Below are positions 1 to 8,319 of a stretch of DNA of 64,000 nt, piece after piece (the first letter of the stretch is position 1; the number at the start of each line of letters is the position of its first letter). A program made the position numbers and the translations under genes. Source of the DNA: an uncultured Oscillospiraceae bacterium (GTDB taxonomy: Bacteria; Bacillota; Clostridia; Oscillospirales; Oscillospiraceae). The stretch is from NCBI GenBank assembly GCA_944387065.1, contig CALXDM010000002.1, forward strand, positions 124,001 to 188,000. The letters run 5' to 3'. The notes beneath the pieces were generated by a model. The model did not search any database, was not told the origin of the DNA, and worked only from the letters and a program-made list of their open reading frames with translations.

Positions 1-399
1 AATCACGTCCGACCAGGCCAGCAGCGCCTCTGAGCCGGGGAACAGGTCCCCCTTAAAGTCCGCCCGCAGCCCATAGCAGATGACGGGCACGTCCAGCTCG
101 TCCACCAGGTCGGTGAGAAAACGCACCTGGTCCCGGGTGAGAAACTGCGCCTCGTCTACGATGACGCATTGGTAAGCACGGATCTCCTCCCGGCCCATCT
201 CCTCCAGCTGCTCAAACCAAACGCAGGGATGGCGCAGGCCAATGCGGGAATTGACCACCTGTTCCCCCTCCCGCTGGTCCAGCATGGGCTTGACCATCAG
301 GGCCCGTTGGCCCCGCTCCTCATAGTTATAGCGCACCATCAGGGCGTTGGCCGACTTGCTGGAACCCATCACCCCATAACGGAAATACAGCTTTGCCAC
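1..399 (-). CDS. tdk: Thymidine kinase (C-terminus cut by window edge)
   Basis: Reads from a GTG start (VAKLYFRYGVMGSSKSANAL) and runs off the left edge, so about 133 N-terminal residues are visible. It should phosphorylate thymidine to dTMP in the salvage pathway. The P-loop is GVMGSSKS, with Ser where most Walker A motifs have Gly before the Lys. The VIVDEAQFL segment matches the catalytic Asp-Glu/Walker B region of type II thymidine kinases. A GGGAGAGG ribosome site lies just upstream, inside the end of mutY, so tdk is probably translated from the mutY transcript. The lasso and zinc-binding C-terminus is outside the window. Confidence 0.9.
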   Translation of the reverse strand, partial: MAKLYFRYGVMGSSKSANALMVRYNYEERGQRALMVKPMLDQREGEQVVNSRIGLRHPCVWFEQLEEMGREEIRAYQCVIVDEAQFLTRDQVRFLTDLVDELDVPVICYGLRADFKGDLFPGSEALLAWSDVI

Positions 400-402
400 A
401 GC

Positions 403-1461
403 CTATCCTCTCCCTTCCGATCCTTCGCTCAGCCGCCCCTCCACCACCCGCCGGGCCCCCTGAAAGGCATTGGGGATGGGGTAACGGCCCTTCCAATCGG
501 CCAGGTCGGCCCACACCCAGCCCTCTGGCAGACGGTCGTCCAGGGCGTTCACCGCCTGGAAGTCCAGATGCCACTCCACATGGGTGAAGATGTGCTTGCC
601 CCGGCCGGCGGGCTCCTGCCCCTCCGCCCGGATGCCCCAATCCACCGGGAGCGGCCCCGCCCCCGGCTCGTTGGGGTACTCCCACAGCCCCGCCAGCAGC
701 CCCTGGTCCGGCCGGCGGCGCAGGGCCACCGCCCCCCGGTGGAAGATCAGCCACACGGTGCGCCCCTCCACCCGGCGCGCCTTTTTGGCCGCCTTCACCG
801 GCAGCTCCCCCGTCCTTCCATCCCGCCGGGCCACGCAGAAGTCCTGGGCTGGGCAGCGCTGGCACAAGGGCGCCCCGTTGGGCAGGCATACCGTGGCCCC
901 CAGGTCCATCATGGCCTGGGTGAACCGCCCCGGGGCCTGCAGGGGGATAACCTGCTCCAGCGCCTGGGCGATCCGCCGCTTGGTGGCCTGGGCGGCGATG
1001 TCCCCCTCGTCCCCCGTCAGGCGGGTGACCACCCGCAGCACATTGCCGTCCACCGCCGCCCGGGGCTGGCCAAAGGCGATGGAGCAGATGGCCCCCGCGG
1101 TATAGTCCCCCACCCCCTTCAGCGCCCGCACGCTGGCATAGTCGGAGGGAAAGACCCCCCCGTGCTCGTCCAGGATCTGCCGGGCTGCGGCCTGGAGGTT
1201 CCGGGCCCGGTTATAGTACCCCAGCCCCTGCCACAGCTTCATCAGCCGGTCCTGGGGCAGGGCGGCCAGGGCGGCCACGTCCGGGGCGGCCTCCAGAAAG
1301 CGCTGGTAGTAGCCCAGCACGGCAGCCACCCGGGTCTGTTGCAGCATGATCTCGGACACCCACACATGATAGGCGGTGGGATCCTCCCGCCAGGGCAGGG
1401 TGCGGGCGTTGTCCCGGTACCACTCCAGCAGCGGGATGGGCAGTTGTTCCAGCGGCGTCAT
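403..1461 (-). CDS. mutY: A/G-specific adenine DNA glycosylase MutY
   Basis: About 352 aa. It removes adenine mispaired with 8-oxoguanine in base-excision repair. The N-terminal half carries the HhH-GPD fold: IMLQQTRV, then LKGVGDYTAGAI as the helix-hairpin-helix, then the VDGNV segment with the catalytic Asp. The iron-sulfur loop reads CLPNGAPLCQRCPAQDFC, spaced C-x7-C-x2-C-x5-C, one residue longer in the first gap than E. coli MutY. The C-terminal third is the NUDIX-like 8-oxoG recognition domain. The start MTPLEQL follows GGGGAGGTGG; a 21-residue upstream extension is open but lacks a good ribosome site. tdk follows immediately. Confidence 0.95.
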   Translation of the reverse strand: MTPLEQLPIPLLEWYRDNARTLPWREDPTAYHVWVSEIMLQQTRVAAVLGYYQRFLEAAPDVAALAALPQDRLMKLWQGLGYYNRARNLQAAARQILDEHGGVFPSDYASVRALKGVGDYTAGAICSIAFGQPRAAVDGNVLRVVTRLTGDEGDIAAQATKRRIAQALEQVIPLQAPGRFTQAMMDLGATVCLPNGAPLCQRCPAQDFCVARRDGRTGELPVKAAKKARRVEGRTVWLIFHRGAVALRRRPDQGLLAGLWEYPNEPGAGPLPVDWGIRAEGQEPAGRGKHIFTHVEWHLDFQAVNALDDRLPEGWVWADLADWKGRYPIPNAFQGARRVVEGRLSEGSEGRG

Positions 1462-1624
1462 AGGCCACCTCCCCACAGGGTTCCGGCGCGGGGCAGCGCG
1501 CCGAGTCTTTCGCCATGGTACCACAATTCCCCTCCTTTTTCAACGCTCCACCACCCGATCTCCTCCAGTCCCGGCCTGTTTTTTCCTCCCCGCCGTTTCG
1601 GCAAGTTTCTCCGCCCCCGGGCGG

Positions 1625-1630
1625 TATAAT
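1625..1630 (+). promoter_or_regulatory. Possible -10 box for the spoIIA operon
   Basis: A perfect TATAAT lies 30 bp before spoIIAA. No convincing -35 hexamer sits 17 bp upstream. The Bacillus spoIIA promoter uses sigma-H, so the controlling sigma factor is left open here. Confidence 0.4.
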
Positions 1631-1659
1631 CTCGTCAAATCCCTTCAGGAGGACAAGCC

Positions 1660-1965
1660 ATGCCCATTACAGTCAGTCGCCAGCCGGAGGGCGCCACCAT
1701 CGCCCTGGCCGGTGAGATCGACCACCACGGCGCCCGGGCCATGATGGCCCAGCTGGAGGACGCCATCGCCAGCACCCTTCCCCTGCGCCTGACCCTGGAC
1801 CTGTCGGGCGTCACGTTCATGGACAGCTCGGGCATCGCAGTGCTGATGCGGGCCCTGCGGCAGATGCAGCAGCTGGGGGGCTCCCTGCGGGTGACCGCCA
1901 TCCCCCTTCAGGCCCGGCGGGTGCTGGACGCGGCCGGCGTGGGCCGGCTCATCACTTTGGAATAA
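1660..1965 (+). CDS. spoIIAA: Anti-anti-sigma factor SpoIIAA
   Basis: 101 aa, a single STAS domain. In the family, the dephosphorylated protein binds SpoIIAB and frees sigma-F in the forespore; SpoIIAB phosphorylates it on a conserved Ser. The segment VTFMDSSGIAVLMRAL contains that Asp-Ser-Ser-Gly site. The start follows AGGAGGACAAGCC. It is first in a three-gene operon with spoIIAB and sigF, the standard forespore switch. Length is close to the usual 117 aa. A general STAS regulator is unlikely given the neighbours. Confidence 0.95.
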   Translation: MPITVSRQPEGATIALAGEIDHHGARAMMAQLEDAIASTLPLRLTLDLSGVTFMDSSGIAVLMRALRQMQQLGGSLRVTAIPLQARRVLDAAGVGRLITLE

Positions 1966-1978
1966 GGAGGGCTACATA

Positions 1979-2422
1979 GTGAAAGCCATCGACCAGACCA
2001 CCATCGTCTTCTCCTCCCGCTCAGCCAACGAGGGGTTTGCCCGGGCCTGCGCCGCCTGCTTCGCCGCCCAGCTGGACCCCACCCTGGACGAGGTGGCCGA
2101 CATCAAGACCGCCGTGAGCGAGGCGGTGACCAACGCCATCGTCCATGCCTACCCAGACCGGCTGGGCCGGGTCACCCTGCGCCTGCGCCTGCTGGAGGGA
2201 AACCAGCTGGAGATGCAGGTCAAGGACGCCGGTGTGGGCATCCCAGACATCGAGCAGGCCCGCACCCCCCTGTTCACCACCGGCAGTGAGGAGCGCTCGG
2301 GCATGGGCTTTACCATCATGGAGAGCTTCATGGATGCGCTGAAGGTGCGCTCTGAGCCGGGCAAGGGCACCACCGTCACCATGCGTAAGCGGATCGCCCG
2401 CCGGGCGGGCGGGGCGCGGTGA
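1979..2422 (+). CDS. spoIIAB: Anti-sigma F factor / Ser kinase SpoIIAB
   Basis: 147 aa GHKL-type ATPase. It holds sigma-F inactive and phosphorylates SpoIIAA. The N box reads EAVTNAIVHAYPD, the G1 box DAGVGIPD, and the G2 region GMGFTIME, covering all ATP-binding motifs in order. The start is GTG, 13 bp after spoIIAA, with GGAGG upstream. Its last codons overlap the GTG start of sigF by four bases, which suggests translational coupling between anti-sigma and sigma. Confidence 0.95.
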   Translation: MKAIDQTTIVFSSRSANEGFARACAACFAAQLDPTLDEVADIKTAVSEAVTNAIVHAYPDRLGRVTLRLRLLEGNQLEMQVKDAGVGIPDIEQARTPLFTTGSEERSGMGFTIMESFMDALKVRSEPGKGTTVTMRKRIARRAGGAR

Positions 2423-3147
2423 GGGGGCTGGACACCCCCTCCCTGCTGGAGGCCGCCCGGCAGGGCGACAACGACGCCTGCGAGCGGCTGCTGCTGGACA
2501 ACAGTGGACTGATCTGGTCGGTGGCCCGGCGGTACTATGGCCGGGGGGTGGATCCAGAGGACCTGTACCAGCTGGGCTGCCTGGGTTTCCTCAAGGCCGT
2601 GCGGGGTTTTGACCCGGACTACGGCACCCAGTTCTCCACCTACGCCGTGCCCAAGATCGCCGGGGAGATCCGGCGCTTCCTCCGGGACGACGGGGTGGTG
2701 AAGGTCAGCCGGGGGATGAAGGAGCGGGCGGCCGCCCTGCGCCAGAGCCGGCAGGAACTGGGCCACCAGCTGGGCCGGGAGCCCACCCTCTCCGAGCTGA
2801 GTGTCGCTACCGGGCTGGAGCCGGAGGAGATCGCCGCGGCGGACACCGCCGTTCTCAGCGTGGCCTCCCTGCAAAGCGAGAGCGGCGAGGACGGGTTCAC
2901 CCTGGAGTCGGTGCTGGGCTCGGACGGCATGGAGGAAGAAGTGGTGGAGCGGCTCACCCTGCGCCAGGCCATCGACGCGCTGCCTGAGCGGGAGCGCAAG
3001 GTCATCCTGCTGCGCTTTTACAAGAACCTCACCCAGGACCGGGTGTCCCGGGTGCTGGGGGTGAGCCAGGTACAGGTCTCCCGCATCGAGCGGCGGGCCA
3101 TCGGGCACCTGCGCCAGGCCCTGTCGGAACACGAGGGGGAGGGATAG
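2419..3147 (+). CDS. sigF: RNA polymerase sigma-F factor
   Basis: 242 aa, sigma-70 family. Region 2 holds DPEDLYQLGCLGFLKAVRGFDP and FSTYAVPKIAGEIRRFLRDD, the latter the -10 recognition and melting segment typical of sporulation sigmas. Region 3 follows (EPTLSELSVATGLEPEEI), and region 4 ends with the helix-turn-helix LTQDRVSRVLGVSQVQVSRIERRA. It directs early forespore transcription. The start is GTG, overlapping the spoIIAB stop. SigG is the only close alternative, and the operon context decides for SigF. Confidence 0.94.
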   Translation: MRGLDTPSLLEAARQGDNDACERLLLDNSGLIWSVARRYYGRGVDPEDLYQLGCLGFLKAVRGFDPDYGTQFSTYAVPKIAGEIRRFLRDDGVVKVSRGMKERAAALRQSRQELGHQLGREPTLSELSVATGLEPEEIAAADTAVLSVASLQSESGEDGFTLESVLGSDGMEEEVVERLTLRQAIDALPERERKVILLRFYKNLTQDRVSRVLGVSQVQVSRIERRAIGHLRQALSEHEGEG

Positions 3148-3224
3148 CCGGGCGGTCGGGTAGGGTGTGAGCCCTGCCTGCCGCCCGCTTTCCGTTTCCG
3201 GCCAGCCGGAGCGGAAGAATTTTC

Positions 3225-3253
3225 TTGCAAATTGCCCTGCTCCGTACTATGAT
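3225..3253 (+). promoter_or_regulatory. Sigma-A-type promoter for the GT2/GtrA pair
   Basis: TTGCAA at 3225-3230, a 17-bp spacer and TATGAT at 3248-3253, about 70 bp before the glycosyltransferase start. Confidence 0.6.
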
Positions 3254-3323
3254 AGAAGTACTGGCGGAGCGGGCCGTCCTTCCGGCCCCCTGCGCGATTT
3301 TGTGCTTTTCCGGAGAGGTCGAC

Positions 3324-4295
3324 ATGAATCACACCCTTTACATCGTGGTGCCCTGCTACAACGAGGAGGAGGTCCTGCCCGAGACCGCCGGGCGGCTGAA
3401 GGCCAAGTTGGAGCAGCTCATGGCCGCGGGCAAAGCCGGGCCCAAGAGCCGAGTGCTGTTTGTCAACGACGGCTCAAAGGACCGCACCTGGGAGATCATC
3501 TGCCGGCTGCACGCCCAGTCCCCCCTGCTGTGCGGGGTGGACCTGTCCCGGAACCGGGGGCACCAGAACGCCCTGCTGGCCGGGCTGATGACCGCCCGGG
3601 ACAAGGCGGACGCGGTCATCTCCATGGACGCCGACCTCCAGGACGACGTGGAGGCGGTGGACGCCATGGTGGACAAGTTCCTCCAGGGGGTGGACATCGT
3701 CTACGGAGTGCGCAGCAGCCGGAATCGGGACAGCTTTTTCAAGCGCACCACCGCCGAGGCCTTCTACCGCCTCATGGACGCCATGGGGGCCGAGACGGTG
3801 TTCAACCACGCCGACTACCGCCTGATGTCCCGGCGGGCGCTGGACGGGCTGGCCCAGTTCCAGGAGGTTAACCTGTTCCTGCGGGGCATCGTGCCCATGA
3901 TCGGCTACCGCACCGACGTGGTGGAGTATCAGCGGGGGGAGCGCTTTGCCGGGCAGAGCAAGTACCCCTTGAGAAAAATGCTGGCCTTTGCCCTGGAAGG
4001 GATCACCTCCCTGTCGGTGCGCCCCCTGCGGCTGATCACCGCCCTGGGTTTCCTGGTCTTTCTGGCCTCGCTGGTGATGATCGCCTACAACGTGGCCCGC
4101 TGGATCGGCGGCAACACCATCACCGGCTGGGCCAGCCTGGCCTGCTCCATCTGGCTCATCGGCGGGCTGATCCTGCTGGCCCTGGGGGTAATCGGCGAAT
4201 ATGTGGGCAAACTCTACCTGGAGAGCAAGCACCGGCCCCGGTTCCTCATCCGGCAGGTGCTGGGAGATGCGCGGGATGAAGAAGAGACTGCTTGA
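3324..4295 (+). CDS. Family 2 glycosyltransferase (DPM1/GtrB/YkcC-like)
   Basis: 323 aa. The N-terminal GT-A domain begins YIVVPCYNEEEVLPE, has NDGSKDRTW for nucleotide-sugar binding and the metal motif SMDADLQDD near residue 95. Two hydrophobic segments near residues 230-300 anchor it in the membrane. Relatives move a sugar from UDP- or GDP-sugar onto undecaprenyl phosphate for later transfer outside the cell. The start MNHTLYIV follows GGAGAGG; an open extension upstream overlaps the promoter and is rejected. The GtrA-type flippase gene overlaps its end. Sugar and final acceptor cannot be read from the sequence. Confidence 0.85.
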   Translation: MNHTLYIVVPCYNEEEVLPETAGRLKAKLEQLMAAGKAGPKSRVLFVNDGSKDRTWEIICRLHAQSPLLCGVDLSRNRGHQNALLAGLMTARDKADAVISMDADLQDDVEAVDAMVDKFLQGVDIVYGVRSSRNRDSFFKRTTAEAFYRLMDAMGAETVFNHADYRLMSRRALDGLAQFQEVNLFLRGIVPMIGYRTDVVEYQRGERFAGQSKYPLRKMLAFALEGITSLSVRPLRLITALGFLVFLASLVMIAYNVARWIGGNTITGWASLACSIWLIGGLILLALGVIGEYVGKLYLESKHRPRFLIRQVLGDARDEEETA

Positions 4296-4692
4296 CCCCA
4301 CGGTCTGGAAGTTTTTGCTGGTGGGGGCCCTCAACACCCTGGTGGGCTCTGGGGTCATGTTCCTGCTGTACAACCTGGCCCACGCGGGCTACTGGCTGTC
4401 GGTGGGCGCCAACTACCTGGCCGGTGGGGTGGTGAGCTTCCTGCTCAACAAGTACTTCACCTTCCAAAACCGGGATCGCTCCGCCGCCCAAGTGGCTCGC
4501 TTTGCCCTCACGGTGGCCGTGTGCGCCCTGATCGCCTATGGCCTGGCCCGTCCCCTGGTGGGCTGGGCGCTGGCGGGGTATGGGCCCGCCGTCCGGGAGA
4601 ACGGGGCGATGCTGGCCGGTATGTTCCTGTACACCGCCCTGAACTATTTCGGCCAGCGCTACTTCGCCTTCCGCCCCATCCCAGAGGGCTAA
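4276..4692 (+). CDS. GtrA-family membrane protein
   Basis: 138 aa with four hydrophobic segments (for example FLLVGALNTLVGSGVMFLLY and the NYFGQRYFAF end motif), the GtrA/DPMS fold. GtrA proteins are thought to flip polyprenyl-phosphate-linked sugars across the membrane. The start overlaps the end of the GT2 gene by 20 bp, so both are co-translated. MKKRLLDP is chosen because GGGAG lies at a good distance; an ATG nine bases earlier is possible. Confidence 0.82.
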   Translation: MKKRLLDPTVWKFLLVGALNTLVGSGVMFLLYNLAHAGYWLSVGANYLAGGVVSFLLNKYFTFQNRDRSAAQVARFALTVAVCALIAYGLARPLVGWALAGYGPAVRENGAMLAGMFLYTALNYFGQRYFAFRPIPEG

Positions 4693-4715
4693 CTGCCCTA
4701 TTTCCCCCTTCCCTC

Positions 4716-4744
4716 TTGCATTTTTCGCCCCTCCGTCATAGAAT
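4716..4744 (+). promoter_or_regulatory. Sigma-A-type promoter for the 4799 gene
   Basis: TTGCAT at 4716-4721, a 17-bp spacer and TAGAAT at 4739-4744, 55 bp before the start codon. Confidence 0.55.
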
Positions 4745-4798
4745 AAAGACGAACATCCCCCCATCCCCCCGTGAGGTATGTGAAAAGGAGGTTTTTTC

Positions 4799-5197
4799 AT
4801 GAGCATTGATTTTGACCGTCTGAAGGAGCGCGCCGGCGAGCTGGCCCAGGCCGGGGTATCCAAGGCCAAGGAGCTGACCGACGCGGGCATGGCCAAGGCC
4901 AAGCAGCTAACCGAGATCGGCAAGCTGAAGGTGCGCAACTCCAGCGAGCGGGACGCCATCCGCCGGGCCTATACAGAGTTGGGCAAGCTGTACTACGCCG
5001 AGCGGGGCTCCGCCCCCGAGCCCGGCTATGCCGACCTGTGCCAGAAGGTGAGCCAGGCCCGGGCCAGGATCGACTACAACAACGAGCGGATCGCCGACAT
5101 CAAGGCCGCCGGCCAGCTCACCGACCAGGAGGTGGAGGGCGCCTGCTATGAGGAGGACAGCAGCGCCAGCCCATCGGAGGATGACGGCCAGGCGTAA
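4799..5197 (+). CDS. Small helical cytoplasmic protein of unknown function
   Basis: 132 aa, no signal peptide or membrane segment. Residues 1-40 are an amphipathic helix with imperfect repeats (VSKAKELTDAG / MAKAKQLTEIG), so probably a coiled coil. The middle has AYTELGKLYYAERG and a second helix SQARARIDYNNERIADIK; the end is acidic and disordered. The layout recalls small proteins of gut Clostridia that sometimes carry a C-terminal zinc ribbon, which is absent here. It has its own promoter, a perfect AAAAGGAGG ribosome site and a strong terminator. No function is assigned. Confidence 0.7.
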   Translation: MSIDFDRLKERAGELAQAGVSKAKELTDAGMAKAKQLTEIGKLKVRNSSERDAIRRAYTELGKLYYAERGSAPEPGYADLCQKVSQARARIDYNNERIADIKAAGQLTDQEVEGACYEEDSSASPSEDDGQA

Positions 5198-5228
5198 GGC
5201 CCAAGCCCAGACTTGGACCGCGGCATCA

Positions 5229-5277
5229 AGGCAAGAAGGCGCCCTGCCCCCCTGGGGGGCAGGGCGCCTTCTTGCCT
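5229..5277. terminator. Very strong bidirectional hairpin
   Basis: A perfect 24-bp inverted repeat with essentially no loop (arms 5229-5252 and 5254-5277) between the convergent 4799 gene and recR. It probably ends both transcripts. Confidence 0.85.
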
Positions 5278-5317
5278 CAAATAGCCGAATGGAAACCAGC
5301 TTCCCTTTCCAAACGCT

Positions 5318-5920
5318 TCACATCTCCCGCCGGCCCTCCAGGGCCCGGGTCAGAGTGGCCTCATCGGCAAACTCCAGGTGGCTGCCCACCGGGATGCCGT
5401 AGGCCAGCCGGGTCACCTTCACCCCAAAGGGCTTGACCAGCCGGGACAGGTACATGGCGGTGGTCTCCCCCTCCGTGTCCGGGTTGGTGGCCATGATGAC
5501 CTCCCGCACCTGCCCGTCGGCCAGGCGCTGGGTGAGCTGGGTGACCCGCAGATCGTCTGGGCCCACGTGGCTCATAGGGGAGATCACCCCGTGGAGCACG
5601 TGGTACACCCCCTGGTACTCCCGGGCCCGCTCCATGGCCACCACATCCTTGGGATCGGCCACCACACAGATCAGCCCTTGGTCCCGCCGGGGGGAGGCAC
5701 AGATGGGACAGGGCCCCTCTCCCTGGGTCAGGTTCTGGCACACCGGGCAGCAGGAGATGCCCGCCTTGGCCTGCACGATGGCGTCGGCAAATTCCTGGGC
5801 AGCCTGATCAGGCTGGTTGAGCAGATAGAAGGCCAGGCGCTGGGCGCTCTTGCGCCCCACGCCGGGCAGCTTGGCAAACTGCTCCACCAGCCGCTCCAGG
5901 GCGGGGGGGAAATAGTCCAT
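5318..5920 (-). CDS. recR: Recombination protein RecR
   Basis: 200 aa, the normal length. RecR works with RecO/RecF to load RecA on gapped DNA. In order: helix-hairpin-helix KLPGVGRKSAQRLAFYLL (residues 15-35), zinc finger with CCPVC and CPIC (55-75), Toprim domain starting LICVVADPKD with AMERA, and the C-terminal Walker-B-like end TRLAYGIPVG. The start MDYFPPAL follows GGAGGTGA; five upstream codons are open but unlikely. In many Firmicutes recR follows dnaX; here it stands before rpe without dnaX. Confidence 0.96.
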   Translation of the reverse strand: MDYFPPALERLVEQFAKLPGVGRKSAQRLAFYLLNQPDQAAQEFADAIVQAKAGISCCPVCQNLTQGEGPCPICASPRRDQGLICVVADPKDVVAMERAREYQGVYHVLHGVISPMSHVGPDDLRVTQLTQRLADGQVREVIMATNPDTEGETTAMYLSRLVKPFGVKVTRLAYGIPVGSHLEFADEATLTRALEGRREM

Positions 5921-5962
5921 AGGTTTCACCTCCACATCCGCAGGGTGCGGACAGTTGTCTGC

Positions 5963-6619
5963 TCAGCCCGCCGCTCCCTCCCGCAGGGCGGCGATGGCCA
6001 GCTCAATATCAGGCGCACCGTACACCGAGGAGCCGGCTACCAGCACGTTGGCCCCCGCCTGGACCACCTTCCGGGCTGTGACGGGGTTGATGCCCCCGTC
6101 CACCTCCAGCTGGCAGGCGGGGTTGTATTGGTCGATGAGCCGGCGCACCTGGCTGATGGTATCCAGCTGCCGCTCCAGAAAGGGCTGGCCGCCAAAGCCG
6201 GGCTCTACCGTCATCACCAGCACCATGTCCAACCGCTCCAGGTAGGGCAGCACCGCCTGGGCCGCGGTGATGGGCCGCAGGGCCACCGCCTTGCGCACCC
6301 CGCACTCCTCCATCAGCTCCAGCGCCCGGGTGATGCCAGTGGGGTGGTCGGCCTCCAGGTGGACGCTGAGCAGGTCCGCCCCCGCCTGGGCAAAGGCCTT
6401 GATATAGCGCGCCGGCTTGTCGATCATCAGGTGGACGTCCAGCACCATGTCGGTGTGGCTCCGGATAGACTTCACCACCGGCACTCCCACGGTGAGGTTG
6501 GGCACAAAGGCCCCGTCCATCACATCCACATGGACCCAGTCGGCGGTGCGGATCCTGCTCAACTCCTGGGCCAGATTGCAAAAATCGGCCGACAGGATAG
6601 AGGGGGCGATCTTTACCAT
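5963..6619 (-). CDS. rpe: Ribulose-phosphate 3-epimerase
   Basis: 218 aa TIM barrel that interconverts ribulose-5-phosphate and xylulose-5-phosphate in the pentose phosphate pathway. MVKIAPSILSADF begins the barrel; metal ligands and catalytic Asp lie in HVDVMDGAFVPN and DVHLMI; MTVEPGFGGQPF is the family signature; EVDGGI is the phosphate-binding end. The start follows GGAAGGAA. A long upstream extension is open only because the leader is very GC-rich. It ends 40 bp before recR and may be co-transcribed with it. Confidence 0.95.
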   Translation of the reverse strand: MVKIAPSILSADFCNLAQELSRIRTADWVHVDVMDGAFVPNLTVGVPVVKSIRSHTDMVLDVHLMIDKPARYIKAFAQAGADLLSVHLEADHPTGITRALELMEECGVRKAVALRPITAAQAVLPYLERLDMVLVMTVEPGFGGQPFLERQLDTISQVRRLIDQYNPACQLEVDGGINPVTARKVVQAGANVLVAGSSVYGAPDIELAIAALREGAAG

Positions 6620-6879
6620 TGGTTTCCTTCCTTTCCGCCCCATCCGGGGGCTCTCCCAGGGCCCGGCGGACCGGCCTGGCGCGCACCGGGCGGCCGGCGC
6701 CCTCATAGGATACAGCACGCGGAAGTCGCCGCCGGCAGGCCGGGGGGCTTCCCGCCTCTCCCGCTCGCCCCCGGCGCTGGCCGCCGCGGCGTGCCGCACC
6801 TGAATAGCCGTCCGGCGGGGCTTGCGCCCCGCCGGGCGGCACTGTGCTGCCCGCCCGCTCCCATCCCAGACCCGGCCCG
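6620..6879. other. GC-rich intergenic stretch with several inverted repeats
   Basis: 260 bp between rpe and ilvA, very rich in G and C. Besides the hairpin at 6812-6835 it holds short inverted repeats such as CCGCGG. No convincing open frame with a ribosome site was found on either strand. It may be a dispersed palindromic repeat; no second copy was aligned within this window. Confidence 0.5.
6812..6835 (-). terminator. Hairpin after ilvA
   Basis: 10-bp perfect stem (arms 6812-6821 and 6826-6835, loop TTGC), 45 bp past the ilvA stop. It has no clear T-run, so termination is only probable. Confidence 0.45.
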
Positions 6880-8097
6880 CTATCCGTACAGGTTGCCGGG
6901 CATGACCTCCTGGGCGTCATATCCCGCCCGGCGCAGGCTGGCCAGGATCTCCTCCTTGTGGGCCTTTCCAAAGGCCTCCAAGGTCACCTTCAGCTCCACG
7001 CCGGACTGACGGTTGATGTTGACAAACTGGTTGTGGTCCAGCCGAATGATATTGCCGCTCTCCCGGGCCACCAGGTCGGCCACCCGCAGCAGCTCTCCAG
7101 GCCGGTCGGGCAGCTGCACCGAAAAGGTGAAGATCCGGCTGCGGTTGATCAGCCCGTGCTGCACCAGAGAGGAGACGGTGATCACATCCATGTTGCCCCC
7201 GGACAGGATGGGCACCACGTTGCGGCCCTTGCAGTCCAGATGGTGCAGCGCCGCGATGGTCAGCAGCCCGGCGTTCTCCACCACCATCTTGTGCCGCTCC
7301 ATCACGTCCAGGAACGCGTCCACCAGTTCCCCGTCCTCGATGGTGAGGATCTCATCCACATTTTTCTGGATATAAGGAAACACTTGCTCCCCTGGGGTCT
7401 TAACCGCCACGCCGTCGGCGATGGTCTCCACCTGGGGCAGGGTGACCACATGGCCCGCCTCCAGGCTGGCCTTCATGGAGGCCGCCCCCGCCGGCTCCAC
7501 CCCGATGACCTTCACCTGGGGATTGAGCAGCTTGGCCAGGGTGGACACCCCGGCCGCCAGCCCGCCCCCTCCCACAGGTACCAGGATCATATCCACGTCA
7601 GGCAAGTCCTTGAAGATCTCGTAGGCAACGGTGCCCTGCCCTGTGGCCACAGTGAGGTCGTCAAAGGGATGTACATAGGTCAGCCCCTCCTCCTGGCTGA
7701 GCTGGGCGGCCAGGGCGGCCGCGTCGTCAAAGGTCTCCCCCTGGAGAATGACCCGGGCGCCGTAATCCTTGGTGTTATTCACCTTCACCAGGGGGGTGGT
7801 GGTGGGCATGACCACGGTGGCGGGAATGCCTGCGGACTGGGCCGCGTAGGCCACCCCCTGGGCATGGTTACCCGCCGAGGCGGTGACCAACCCCCGCTCC
7901 TTCTCCTGCTGGGTCAGGGTGGAGCACTTGAAATAGGCCCCCCGGATCTTGTAGGCCCCGGTGACCTGCATATTTTCCGGCTTGATGTACACCTGGTTGC
8001 CCGTGGCTTTGGAGAAAAAGGGGCTGTGGATCAGGTCGGTGGGGTGGAGCACCCCGTCCAGCACCCGGCGGGCAGCTTTGAAATCTTCCAACGTCAT
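6880..8097 (-). CDS. ilvA: Threonine ammonia-lyase with ACT domain
   Basis: 405 aa PLP enzyme that deaminates threonine to 2-oxobutanoate for isoleucine synthesis. The PLP lysine lies in TGAYKIRGAYFK (near residue 50); ASAGNHAQGVAYAA binds substrate; VGGGGLAAG holds the PLP phosphate. Residues 325-405 form an ACT-like domain (FSVQLPDRPGELLRVADL), the site of allosteric control; it is a single copy, as in shorter biosynthetic or TdcB-like forms. The start could be ATG at 8097 or the adjacent GTG at 8100; GGAGG lies 11-14 bp away. The gene stands alone, divergent from xpaC. Confidence 0.93.
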   Translation of the reverse strand: MTLEDFKAARRVLDGVLHPTDLIHSPFFSKATGNQVYIKPENMQVTGAYKIRGAYFKCSTLTQQEKERGLVTASAGNHAQGVAYAAQSAGIPATVVMPTTTPLVKVNNTKDYGARVILQGETFDDAAALAAQLSQEEGLTYVHPFDDLTVATGQGTVAYEIFKDLPDVDMILVPVGGGGLAAGVSTLAKLLNPQVKVIGVEPAGAASMKASLEAGHVVTLPQVETIADGVAVKTPGEQVFPYIQKNVDEILTIEDGELVDAFLDVMERHKMVVENAGLLTIAALHHLDCKGRNVVPILSGGNMDVITVSSLVQHGLINRSRIFTFSVQLPDRPGELLRVADLVARESGNIIRLDHNQFVNINRQSGVELKVTLEAFGKAHKEEILASLRRAGYDAQEVMPGNLYG

Positions 8098-8226
8098 CAC
8101 GATAGCTGGGCCTCCTCACCCATCGGCGGCACAGCTGCCTGCCCGCGGATGGAAGAAATCACGATTATTTTTACATTCTACCCCAAGGCAGCCGGGAAGT
8201 CAATGCCGGCCCCTGCCCCCTTTCCC

Positions 8227-8256
8227 TTGACAGCACTTACCAGCCTAAGGTACAAT
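8227..8256 (+). promoter_or_regulatory. Sigma-A-type promoter for xpaC-telA
   Basis: TTGACA at 8227-8232, an 18-bp spacer and TACAAT at 8251-8256, about 64 bp before the xpaC start. Confidence 0.7.
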
Positions 8257-8319
8257 AGCGTTAAAGTGGGCGGCCGCACCGGCGAGCCGCACCATCTCCA
8301 CGGGAAGGGGGGCTGTCCG

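Noticed and set aside
169..1629. 486-codon plus-strand frame over tdk and mutY
   Set aside because: It is antisense to mutY, which has a full set of catalytic motifs.
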